A stretch of 64,000 bases of DNA from Patiria pectinifera (taxonomy: Eukaryota > Echinodermata > Asteroidea > Valvatida > Asterinidae), in assembly GCA_029964075.1 (NCBI GenBank), contig CM057142.1, positions 573,770 to 637,769 on the forward strand, read 5' to 3'. Shown piece after piece: positions 35,401 to 44,815 of this stretch (positions within the stretch are counted from its first letter, which is position 1; every line of letters starts with the position of its first letter). The notes beneath the pieces are model-generated. The model saw only the letters and a list, made by a program, of their open reading frames with translations, made no database searches and was not told the origin of the DNA. The translations under genes and the position numbers were made by a program.

Positions 35401-36302
35401 TTGTTAGCTTTTTTTGTGAAAATTAAAATTTGGTATTTTATGGAAATTAACTTAGGGGCTCGTTTTGGGTAAATTTTCCGGGGACAGACCTACCGACCGA
35501 CCAACCGGCGACCGACCGACCACGAAGTGACATGTAGAAGCTCCTGCCAGAGCTTAAAAAAATACGAACTTGCTTCATCCAGGGATAAAGAGAATGACAA
35601 GTGGGTAAAACGACATTCATCTGAATTTTGCTTAATATTGGTGGCAATGTTTTTCCTCTTTTTTTCATCGTCATGTTTTCGTTTTGCATGCATCATTCAA
35701 GTTGGCAACTCACGGTCATACGTTCAGATTATTAATGTTTCGAATGATTTTGCTCTTGCTTCTTGCGTTACACTTTTTGAATAAAATGAACTGTGAGTGT
35801 GATAAATTTTACCGGTTGTGTTGTTAATTAGGAAAAACCGATCCCAAGGTTTCCAAATTCGCGCGCTCAAAATTAAGCCTGAACTCTTCACTCAAAGTCA
35901 GTTTTTCAAATGTCTGTTTGTGTCATTTCTATGGTTCTTCCCGTTTGTATGGAAACGCGTCCTTCTGGTTGATTGTTTTATCGTTCAAGCTTGTACGTAT
36001 AATAATTGCAAGCTAGTTATAATAAATCATACTCGTATACTGTGATCGATGTTTCATTGCGAGCAGTCTTTCAATAATAGTCTGCAAAGTTTGTAGCATA
36101 TGAATAATTGTTCCCATTCGTATGGAAGCGCGTCCTTCTGGTTCATAATTAATACGTCGTTAGGCTTGTACTTGTTAATAGTATCATGGAAATAGGCCTA
36201 ATTGGAAAGCAATTGTAATGAATCATCTTCCTAATCGGTGATAATAATTGCGAGCTATAAGGCGTTTTTCTCCACTTGCCTCACGATTCTGACACATACA
36301 AG
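35401..36302 (+). other. Lectin 5' flank with duplicated motif
   Basis: No gene is seen here. Two related tracts (about 35.93-36.06 and 36.11-36.26 kb) each contain a version of CGTATGGAA(A/G)CGCGTCC-TTCTGGTT followed by TTGTAC and a TAATAATTGC-type segment. The same tracts flank the lectin copy at 54.2 kb. They may be promoter repeats. Confidence 0.45.
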
Positions 36303-36866
36303 ATGCGAATCCCTGGAACTTGTTCGTTTGTTCTCCTCAAGATGATGTTTTCTTACTGGGTGACTCTGGGCTCCATCCCCTGTCCACCCACCTGGCAGGC
36401 ATTTCAGGGGACTGGGTACTACGTGCATTCGGTTCCCATGACCTGGGCCCAAGCCAAGGAACTCTGTCAGAAGATGGGAGGCAACCTGCTGATGCCCAAG
36501 TCATCTGAGGAGAACGCGTTCGCCGACGCTCTGCTCGAGGGACGCGGGGCGAAATCGGCTTGGTTCGACTGCAGTGACAGGGTGGAAGAAGGCAAATGGC
36601 TGTGTTCAGATGGAACGCCGTCGAACCATCTCCCATTTCACAACACAGCATCTAACCATGGAGATAGCCAAGCCGCGGATTGCGGGCTGATCGAGACCGT
36701 GGACGGCAAATGGTACGCCGCACCGTGCGACCAGGAAACGACTACCGTGTGCGAGAGAGAAGCGACGGTACAGCAAGCCAGCCTCGCCATGCGCTGCATG
36801 ACCCTAGGAGAAGACGGTCGTCCAATAAACGATGGACAGTGCATTCACAATCCTCCACTCAAGTAA
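36303..36866 (+). CDS. Secreted single-domain C-type lectin-like protein
   Basis: A single open frame of 187 residues starting at MRIPGTCSFVLLKMMF. An upstream in-frame ATG at 36276 would add nine residues ahead of the signal peptide and is less likely. Residues 1-24 form a signal peptide. The C-type lectin-like domain spans about residues 25-153: Cys27, WQAFQGTGYYV, MTWAQAKELCQKMGGNL (Cys55), WFDCSD (Cys90), GKWLC (Cys101), ADCGLIE (Cys127), GKWYAAPC (Cys142) and VCERE (Cys150). The EPN/QPD and WND motifs are not present, so calcium-dependent sugar binding is doubtful. A 34-residue tail follows with two more cysteines. Such small lectins act in invertebrate immunity or coelomic fluid; the ligand is unknown. 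A broken copy is at 54.2 kb. Confidence 0.85.
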   Translation: MRIPGTCSFVLLKMMFSYWVTLGSIPCPPTWQAFQGTGYYVHSVPMTWAQAKELCQKMGGNLLMPKSSEENAFADALLEGRGAKSAWFDCSDRVEEGKWLCSDGTPSNHLPFHNTASNHGDSQAADCGLIETVDGKWYAAPCDQETTTVCEREATVQQASLAMRCMTLGEDGRPINDGQCIHNPPLK

Positions 36867-37736
36867 ACAACGAACTTTATTTTCCTCGAAAATTGGCGAC
36901 TTTTGAAGTGATAAACTTCGCCTATTCGCAAAGGAAAGCTTGACAGTCTTTACGTGCAAAATTGAATAGTGTACAAACTAAATCTAGTTTGCGTTTTGGG
37001 TTATACTCATATTCAAAGTGGCTGATATAATTATGTAATCTTTCAACTATGTTCTTTTGTACATCGAGACACTCCCAGTTCAACGATTTTAAACCAAAAC
37101 TGCACCTCATTCATCTGGTGATGAGCAGAACCAATGGCAGCTAAATCGTAACTATGGCAACAAAGTGATATTACTCCCAGCTGGACTGAATGCGTGTTAT
37201 TTCGGAACAATTGAAAATTTACCCTGAAACAACTAAGAAAGAAATACCATTCTGTCATAACTTAGGTTTAGAGTTCAATTAATTCTTTCTTTTCAGGCAG
37301 TGAAAATTCAGTTTTTGCAATGAGAAAAATCTTTCTGCATATTTGCTGTCAGTATTCTCGAGTTATTTTGACAAACTTGAATAATAAAGCATGAAACTGC
37401 TCAGCAACATACAAAGATGTATAGTGTTTTTCCCGCCAAAATTTTAAACTGAAAGAGTACGATGTATTTAATGATGTTTTCCATTTGGCCAGGTTAACGA
37501 AAGAAAAGGGGCGCTGTTTGTTTTTGTTTGGGAGGGGAGGGGAGTTGCTTTTAGTTTTTTGCAACAACATAATCCTCTTCACTACTGCACTGACAGGGCG
37601 TATACAGATAGGCATGTAGATTATACCATTCGTTCATCCGAAAAAAAGATGATCAGCTTTACAAAGCTTCAATAATTTTCGGAATAAAAATAAGAAAATA
37701 ATTATTGATAATGATTCAACCAGGATATCAAGATAA
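36867..37736 (+). other. Lectin 3' flank, duplicated at 54.76-55.61 kb
   Basis: No gene is seen. The sequence follows the lectin stop, and most of it (CTATTCGCAAAGGAAAGCTT onward) recurs with few differences after the unit 2 lectin pseudogene. A portion from about 37.43 kb recurs a third time at about 50.89-51.25 kb. Confidence 0.7.
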
Positions 37737-37815
37737 TTGAACAGCGACCTCCCATTTCACAACTCGGCATCTAACCATGGAAATAGCCAAGACGCGGATT
37801 GCGGGCTTGTAGATA
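37737..37815 (+). pseudogene. Lectin exon fragment
   Basis: About 75 nt encode LPFHNSASNHGNSQDADCGL, matching the LPFHNTASNHG...ADCGL part of the lectin domain at 36.6 kb. Nothing else of the gene is attached. Related fragments are at 51.23-51.68 and 55.60-55.67 kb. Confidence 0.7.
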
Positions 37816-37854
37816 ACAATTCCAACCGCGTACATAGCCCCCCCCCCCTCCCAG

Positions 37855-38190
37855 ACGTCTCGATAGTCCGACGTCCCATTGGTCCGACGTCCCATCGGGT
37901 CCGAAGCCCCATTGGTCCGAAGGACCATTGCTCTATACGTTCCATTGGTATAAACGTCCCATTGGTCCGAAGTCCCATTTGCCCGAAGTCCCATTGGTCC
38001 GAAGCCGCATTGGTCCGAAGTCCCATTGGTCCAAAGTCCCATTGGTCCGACGCACCATAGGATTAGGGTTAGGGTCAGTCAACTTGCTAGTGGAACTACA
38101 TGTACATGCACAATATTATGTTTCGTCGGACCAATGGGACTTCGGACCAATGGTACTTCGGACCAATGGGACTTCGGACTATCGAGACGT
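37855..38190. repeat. Foldback element of GTCC(G/C)A-AGTCCCATTGG units
   Basis: The left end ACGTCTCGATAGTCCGACG and the right end (CGGACTATCGAGACGT) are inverted. About eleven 15-18-bp units with CCCATTGGTCCGA fill the left side, and three inverted units the right. C-runs lie just outside both ends. The unit 2 copy is at 55705-56056. Confidence 0.75.
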
Positions 38191-38944
38191 AATATACCCC
38201 CCCCCCCTGGCGTTTACTTGAATTCCATCTCCTCCCAACCGGCCGATGACCTATCAGCCTCCTGAAGATTTGTGAGCATTTGTTGAGGATTCTCCCTCGT
38301 TGACCCCTTTAAAATGCTGGTGTTCCCCCCTAGATACTATCCACTGAAAAGACCACTGTTTGGCATGCGCTTATGCATGACCGCGTCCATTTTGGTCTTT
38401 ATAGGGTGCAGACCTGTACTCTCACAGACCTCCGTTTTAATTACGCGCACTTCCAACAAAAATATTCAAAATTCTCACAACTCGGGTTCCAAGATGTTTG
38501 AGACACCCATCAGAAATTAAAGCTCATTTTATCATCTTTCTTTTTCTGATCATTTTTTTGGGGGGTAATCAATGACCTTTGGGAGAAGTTATCAAGGAAA
38601 CGCGAAAACTCGGACGGTAACTTTAAGCTTCCGTAAAATATACAAACGCGCGATTTTGATGAGTTTTTGATTCGATGCACAAAACCAAAGTTTCTTCCTT
38701 TATTCTTGAAAAGTTGAAGTAGCCCAACAGAGTAAGAAGTTGTAGGAGTAAGTCCTTCCTGTAGGCTCCACGTAAGTAAAAAAGAAAGTGTCCGAAATGG
38801 AAAAAAAAATATTTAAAAAAATATGTGGCTCGCTCCATTTCATAAAAACAACATAAAAGTACATGTCATTGACTAGTTACCGTAAAAATGCCCGTATTTT
38901 GCAAACTCTACTTCCAAGTTATGTCCATTTTTAATAAAATGATC
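38191..38944. other. Unit 1 non-coding tract, nearly identical to 56.06-56.81 kb
   Basis: No gene is recognised. It is one of the best preserved parts of the large duplication, with very few differences by eye. Confidence 0.7.
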
Positions 38945-39331
38945 ACACAATTCAGCTGTCCACCACTGATCATTTTATGAATATCCATTATTAAACACAA
39001 ATATCGACATCAATATTTCAGGGGAAAACAAGTTGACTTGTTCCTCATAGTCAAAACCCAAAATCTGACAGTCAAAATAATGTTTCAGTCTTTCTCCCAA
39101 AATTTGCAGTACCACTCTGCTTGCTAGAATGACTCTTCGAACTTTCTGCACCCTCTAAAAATTGGCTTTTCATGAAAGGTTTGCCCATTCAGCTTGTGAT
39201 TGGCTGTTTAGTCTGAACTGCTCAGGTTCCTGGATTGGCACAATTTTTTTATGGCATTCTGTACAATAAGTAATTATCTGGCTAATTCAGCTATACTTTA
39301 TAGATATTCATGCAAGACAAGCACTGTCAAA

Positions 39332-39650
39332 CAAGGGCGGATCGGGGGGGGGGGGCCAAAGGGGGCCATGCCCCCCCCAAAAAAAACGAAACCAATATTT
39401 TTTTTTTGTTATGTGACATCGCAATAAAGGCAGGAAATGAGTACACCACCATCTTTTCCTCAAGAAAAAATTGGTTAAAGTGGTCAGAAATTGCCTCAGA
39501 TCGCACCACAGAGCATCTAGAATCCAAAAAAATTTCGGGGCCCTTAAGCGGGCCCCGAACCCCACGCCGTAATTTTTTTGACCCACTTTTTTGGGGGACC
39601 AAATTTTTTTTGGCCCCCCCCAAAAAAATTGTGTTCTGGATCCGCCCTTG
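39332..39650. mobile_element. hAT-like MITE with CAAGGGCGGATC ends
   Basis: Termini CAAGGGCGGATC and GATCCGCCCTTG are flanked by CTGTCAAA on both sides (39324-39331 and 39651-39658). The 8-bp duplication marks hAT. The interior has GC-rich runs GGGGGCCAAA and GGGCCCCGAACCCCACGCCG. Apparent open frames through it are not genes. Orthologous copies: 41824-42140 and 57198-57531; an independent one at 52636-52925. Confidence 0.85.
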
Positions 39651-40278
39651 CTGTCAAAAAGCAATTGCAATTCTGAAGTAGTCATTGTAGCATAGATAGT
39701 CGTAATATGCACATGTTGTATAATTACAGTTCAATAAAACAATTGAGTCTGTGGCATCCTCCTTATTTATTCCTACAATTGTAATTTGTAAATAAGAATC
39801 CCAAATTAAGACTATAAGATTATAATTGATCTTTTAATGATAAAATGTAATAATAAGTTTACTAACACTGAATGGATAGGCTTTAATATTTATACAGTAT
39901 TATAGGCGCATATACCATCGGCTTTAATTATGATGAACAACGTTAATTCTCATTCTACTACTAGCTTCTTATTGTTAGACTCATCTACTACATGTACTTA
40001 CAAAACTCCTTTGAGAGAAAACAATTACATAAAGCTATAACAACAGCGCTTACCATTTAAGAAGTCATATTAACAAGAGAATAAACATTATATTATTCAT
40101 CTCAGGCCTGACTGCCAGGGAACGGACTGACTCCCGTATAATGCCAATTCCCTCCCCCCCCCCCTCCCCGGCCCATTTTTTTAATGACCCTGTTGCATGT
40201 ACTTTTGTTTAACTATTTAGTTTCATTAATTTGTTTTCAGACCAGGACTGTTGAGAAAAAAATATTTTATTGCTATAA

Positions 40279-40661
40279 GGCCAAAAAAAATATAAAAAAA
40301 TAAGTCGGTCTCTGGTCAGCGCGCGCGTCGATTTTAATCATGAGCGTCGATCTTTTTTTCCCCAAAATGTTCCGCGGTAGCTCCAACAGGGCCCTCTATT
40401 TCCGCACCTCCTCATTTTTTTTTTTACCAAAGAGCACCAAGGAATGGGAAATTGCACCAAGGCAAATGATCGAAAGCATCAAGGCAAATTATGGAGGACA
40501 CTAATGTACATGAGGACACCAAAAAAAGCAAAATAGTACCCCACCTTGTCTGTACAATCCAAGCTTGAAGAAGAAAAAAAAGAAAAAGAAAAAAAAAGCT
40601 GCGTGGCCGCGTCAATTCCGGAACTTTGGTCTGACCAGAGACCGAATATTTTTTTGGGGCC
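40279..40661. mobile_element. PIF/Harbinger-like MITE with TAA duplication
   Basis: Ends GGCCAAAAAAAA and TTTTTGGGGCC are flanked by TAA (40276-40278 and 40662-40664). Copy B of the internal duplication has the empty site with a single TAA at 43129-43131. The same insertion is present in unit 2 at 58149-58511. Confidence 0.88.
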
Positions 40662-41292
40662 TAAACTTCATTGCGTTTCAGCCATATATACTCATTCGGC
40701 TCCTACAAAATAGCACGCATGATACACGTGCCCAACTCATTAATGCGTAATTACCGGTATAGTTGCTTTTTATTACCAACGTCAATACTGGACACTCCTG
40801 CTTGTGTGAAAATCCACTTGTTTCTCAGGCAATTTAAACGAACTTAAATCTTAAAACATAACCATATTTGAGAGAAAATCCATGCAAACTATCTAGATAA
40901 TGCCATTTCTTCGTTAAATTTTTTAATTTTATGTTGAAGTTTTTTGTTGTTGACGGATTACATTTAGATGATTTTAAAACCAGAACAAGAGGTTAGACCT
41001 TCATTATAGTAAATCGCAGGTTCAAGCCCCGCTCCAGTCTTTGTTCAGCTTTTCAATAAATTGTTACAATTCACCTTGTCAGTTTCCCTTTGTAGTTCAT
41101 TTCAAAATAGGTAATAAAAGGCCGTATATCCTCTCTGAGTGATCTCCGTTTGCTATTCCCAGGTATACTAGTCTACATCGTGACTATGGGTGTGGTCCCT
41201 GGCTATACACGGCATTATACGGGTTGTGGCGTCTGACTAGCGACCCTTCATTTGAACAAAGATATTGACGAATTGAGGTACCACCAACATAG

Positions 41293-41364
41293 GGTTGGAT
41301 AGTTCAGTTGGTAGAGCATCGGAACGGAAATCCGAAGGTCTGAGGTTCAAAGCCCCATCCAGTC
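41293..41364 (+). tRNA. tRNA-like sequence, probably not functional
   Basis: A 72-nt cloverleaf can be drawn: acceptor GGTTGGA with TCCAGTC (G-U pairs), an A-box-like TAGTTCAGTTGGTAGAGC, a good anticodon stem with loop ACGGAAA, and a T arm TGAGGTTCAAAGCCCCA. The loop has C where U33 is expected, a GGA anticodon would need a class II serine tRNA, and no T-run follows. A tRNA pseudogene or SINE head fits better. Copies at 44736-44807 and 59144-59215. Another tRNA-like 3' half (GCAGGTTCAAGCCCCGCTCC) lies about 300 nt upstream in each copy. Confidence 0.4.
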
Positions 41365-41823
41365 AATGTCTTTGTTCACACAATTCAGCTGTCCACCACT
41401 GAGCATTTTATGAATACCCATTATTCAACACAATGAACATTGACGTTTCCTGCCTCCATGAATAAACGAAAATTTGCAAAAAAAACCCGCCAAATATCGA
41501 CATCAATATTTCAGGGGAAAACAAGTTGACATGTTCCTCATAGTCAAAACCCAAAATCTGACAGTCAAAATAATGTTTCAGTCTTTCTCCCAAAATTTGC
41601 AGTACCACTCTGCATGCTAGAATGACTCTTCCAACTTTCTGCACCCTCTAAAAATTGGCTTTTCATGAAAGGTTTGCCCATTCAGCTTGTGATTGGCTGT
41701 TTCTGAACTGCTCAGGTTCCTGGATTGGCACAATTTTTTTTTATGGCATTCTGTACAATAAGTAATTATCTGGCTAATTCAGCTATACTTTATAGATATT
41801 CATGCAAGACAAGCACTGTCAAA

Positions 41824-42140
41824 CAAGGGCGGATCCGGGGGGGGGGCAAAGGAGGCCATGCCCCCCCCCAAAAAAAAACGAAACCATTTTTTTTTTTTTT
41901 TTTATGTGACATCGCAATAAAGGCAGGAAATGAGTACACCACCATCTTTTCCTCAAGAAAAAAATGGTTAAAGTGGTCAGAAATTGCCTCAGATCGCACC
42001 ACAGAGCATCTAGAATCCAAAAATTTGTCGGGTCCCTTAAGCGGGCCCCGAACCCCACGCCGTAATTTTTTTGACCCACTTTTTTGGGGGACCAAATTTT
42101 TGTGGGCCCCCAAAAAAATTGTGTTCTGGATCCGGCCTTG
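41824..42140. mobile_element. hAT-like MITE, CAAGGGCGGATC family, copy B
   Basis: Same insertion as 39332-39650, with the CTGTCAAA duplication at 41816-41823 and 42141-42148. Carried along by the tandem duplication. Confidence 0.85.
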
Positions 42141-42357
42141 CTGTCAAAAAGCAATTGCAATTCTGAAGTAGTCATTGCAGCATAGACAGTCGTAATATGC
42201 ACATGTTGTATAATTACAGTTCAATAAAACAATTGAGTCTGTGGCACCCTCCTTATTTATTCCTACAATTATAATTTGTAAATTAGAATCCCAAATAAAG
42301 AAATTATGAGAATACAATTGATCTGTTAATGATAAAATGTAATAATAAGTTAACTAA

Positions 42358-42715
42358 GGCAAAAAAAAAAGTCTCCGGTTTCTGGTATGCGCGCGCGTCG
42401 CCGTAGCCATGCGCGTCGGCAAAATGAAGGTTTTTTTTTAATGAAAGATGGTGTCTCAAAACCACCAAACTCACTGGTTTGACTGGAATCCTGCTGCTGC
42501 ACAATTTTTATGTGTTTTTAGATTGGGTTATGGTCGAGAATAAGCTTTATGTGGTCTCTCTGGACTCCCATATATTTGCACTAAGTTTAGTCGGGCACCA
42601 TTTGCAGTCATCAGCCGACATTTGAAGCAGAAAAATCAGGTAAAAAAAAAAGCCGCGTCGCCGCACCACTTTTTGGGCAAGCTCCATATTAGAAACCGGA
42701 GACTTTTTTTTGGCC
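42358..42715. mobile_element. PIF/Harbinger-like MITE, second subfamily
   Basis: Ends GGCAAAAAAAAAA and TTTTTTTTGGCC. The left flank is TAA (42355-42357) and the right flank TTA; copy A has the uninterrupted site CTAACACTGAATGG near 39.86 kb. Inside are TCTCCGGTTTCTGGTATGCG and GCCGCGTCGCCGCACC. The element at 51263-51628 is the same subfamily in opposite orientation. Confidence 0.82.
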
Positions 42716-43368
42716 TTACACTAAATGGATAGGCTTTAATATTTATACAGTATTATAGGAGCATACCATCGGCTTTAGTTATGATGAACAACGTTAATTC
42801 TCATTCTACTACTAGCTTCTTATTGTAAGACTCATCTACTACATGTACTTACAAAGCTCCTTTGAGAGAAAACAATTACATAAAGCTATAACAACAGCGC
42901 TTACCATTTTAACAAGTCATATTAACAAGAGAATAAACATTATATTATTCGTCTCGGGCCTGACTGCCAGGGAACGGACTGACTCCCGTATAATGCCAAT
43001 TTCCTTCCCCCCCCCCCCGGCCCATTTTTTTAATGACCCTGCTGCATGTTCTTTTGTTTAACTATTTAGTTTTATTAATTTGTTTTCAGACCAGGACTGT
43101 TGAGAAAAAAGATAATATTTTATTGCGATAAACTTTATTGCGTTTCAGCCATATATACTCATTCGGCTCCGTACAAAATAGCACGCATGATACACGTGCC
43201 CGACTCATTAATGCGTAGTTACCGGTATAGTTGCTTTTTATTACCAACGTCAATACTGGACACTCCTGCTTGTGTGAAAATCCACTTGTTTCTCAGGCAA
43301 TTTAAACGAACTTAAATCTTAAAACATAACCATATTTGAGAGAAAATCCACGCAAACTATCTAGATAA

Positions 43369-44342
43369 GGCCAAAAAAAAAGAATAGTTCTGCTTCCGGT
43401 TACCCGACCGACCCTATTTTTAGGCTGCGACCCTAAAAATTTTATCGGCAATTCCAAAAATAAAATAAAAATAATGATTGAATAAATAAAAATAAAAACC
43501 TTATGTCTTGTCTGTCTTCACAAAATACCTCTCAACAACCCTTTTGTATCAAAAAATGCTTGTATTTATTGTTTTCTTACTTACATTCGCTATTTTTTCA
43601 AAAGAAACCTCCGTTATTTTTACAAATTTGCTTCGCGATTGAACTACGCAATTCGATGTCTATAATCACGTGCGTACTAGCGCAATGCGGCGACGACTGG
43701 TTCCCGCCGCGCCGCGCAGGGGCCAATGATGAAAATGCGGTAACTAGTCTGTGCACGGCTATGCGATATAGCATGGCTATGCAGGCGCAGGCACGTGCTC
43801 TGTCAACTGGTCGGATTCGACATCGTAAAAATGCCAAAAAAACACCGGTGGAGAAAGAACATTTTTGCAAGTTAATTCACAGATTTGATATAGCTTGTCT
43901 GTGTATGTATTTTCCGTGTTCAAGAGTTCATTTTGAGATCGCACTACTCGTATTTGGAGTGATACAATGCAGCGTGTTTCCCGAAATGTTCGACCCGTTG
44001 GCCGCGGGCACATGTACATGTACAGTGCATCACACACTTCGGAGTTTTGGCCAGCTCCCCTTCTTGACTAGCGTTGTGCATATGGTGCGAACGACCTGAA
44101 TTTTCCACAATTTTTTTTACGAATTATCGAACGTAAATATATTGACGATAATTAAGGTAGGTTTTATTCACTTTTTGTGGCCATTTTGTGTATAGCTTTC
44201 GTAGTGCAATGGAAATAGTTCAGGCTAAAACTTCGCATATAATTGAATACCCCATTCAATCTGCATAAAAAAAATTCCGACCGACCGACCCTATTTTTGA
44301 AAGGCATGTAATCGGAAGCAGAACTATTTTTTTTTTTTTGCC
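43369..44342. mobile_element. PIF/Harbinger-like element, third subfamily, 974 bp
   Basis: Ends GGCCAAAAAAAAAGAATAGT and its inverse, with GAAGCAGAACTATT near the right end. TAA flanks both sides (43366-43368 and 44343-44345), and copy A has the single-TAA empty site CTAGATAATGCC at about 40.9 kb. Subterminal CCGACCGACCCTATTTTT occurs near both ends in the same orientation. A 198-codon frame inside has no recognisable transposase motif. Confidence 0.85.
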
Positions 44343-44735
44343 TAATGCCATTTCTTCGTTAAAATTTTTAATTTTATGTTGAAGTTTTTTGTTGTTGACG
44401 GATTACATTTAGATGATTTTCAAACCAGAACAAGAGGTTAGACCTTCATTATAGTAAATCGCAGGTTCAAGCCCCGCTCCAGTCTTTGTTCAGCTTTTCA
44501 ATAAATTGTTACAATTCACCTTGTCAGTTTCCCTTTGTAGTTCATTTCAAAATAGGTAATAAAAGGCCGTATATCCTCTCTGAGTGATCTCCGTTTGCTA
44601 TTCCCAGGTATAATAGTCTCCATCGTGACTATGGGTGTGGTCCCTGGCTACACGGCATTACACGGGTTGTGGCGTCTGACTAGCGACCCTTCATTTGAAC
44701 AAAGATATTGACGAATTGAGGTACCACCAACATAG

Positions 44736-44807
44736 GGTTGGATAGTTCAGTTGGTAGAGCACCGGAACGGAAATCCGGAGGTCTGAGGTTCAAAGCCCCA
44801 TCCAGTC
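44736..44807 (+). tRNA. tRNA-like sequence, copy B
   Basis: Same 72-nt sequence as 41293-41364, with a fully paired anticodon stem CCGGA/TCCGG. The same objections apply: C at the U33 position and no terminator T-run. Confidence 0.4.
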
Positions 44808-44815
44808 AATGTCTT

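Larger units (their letters stand above)
38945..41382 (+). repeat. Internal tandem duplication in unit 1, copy A
   Basis: It begins ACACAATTCAGCTGTCCACC and runs to the end of the tRNA-like sequence and TCTTTGTTCA. The same order recurs immediately in copy B (41383-44815). Unit 2 has one equivalent (56811-59225). Copy A carries the hAT MITE at 39332-39650 and the Harbinger-like MITE at 40279-40661. Confidence 0.85.
41383..44815 (+). repeat. Internal tandem duplication in unit 1, copy B
   Basis: It repeats copy A (38945-41382) in the same orientation. It lacks the MITE of copy A at 40279 and instead has two private insertions, 42358-42715 and 43369-44342, which explain its extra 1 kb. Confidence 0.85.

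Noticed and set aside
39308-39712. Frames of 100-130 codons in the three CAAGGGCGGATC MITE copies and flanks
   Set aside because: The frames span MITE ends and homopolymers and change between copies; the element is non-coding.
41293-41364. A functional serine tRNA (GGA anticodon)
   Set aside because: C at the U33 position, class I size, weak acceptor stem and no terminator argue against it; kept only as tRNA-like.
43503-44099. A 198-codon plus-strand frame inside the element at 43369-44342
   Set aside because: It has no transposase or other motif, its composition is irregular, and it is overlapped by frames on the other strand; chance is likely.
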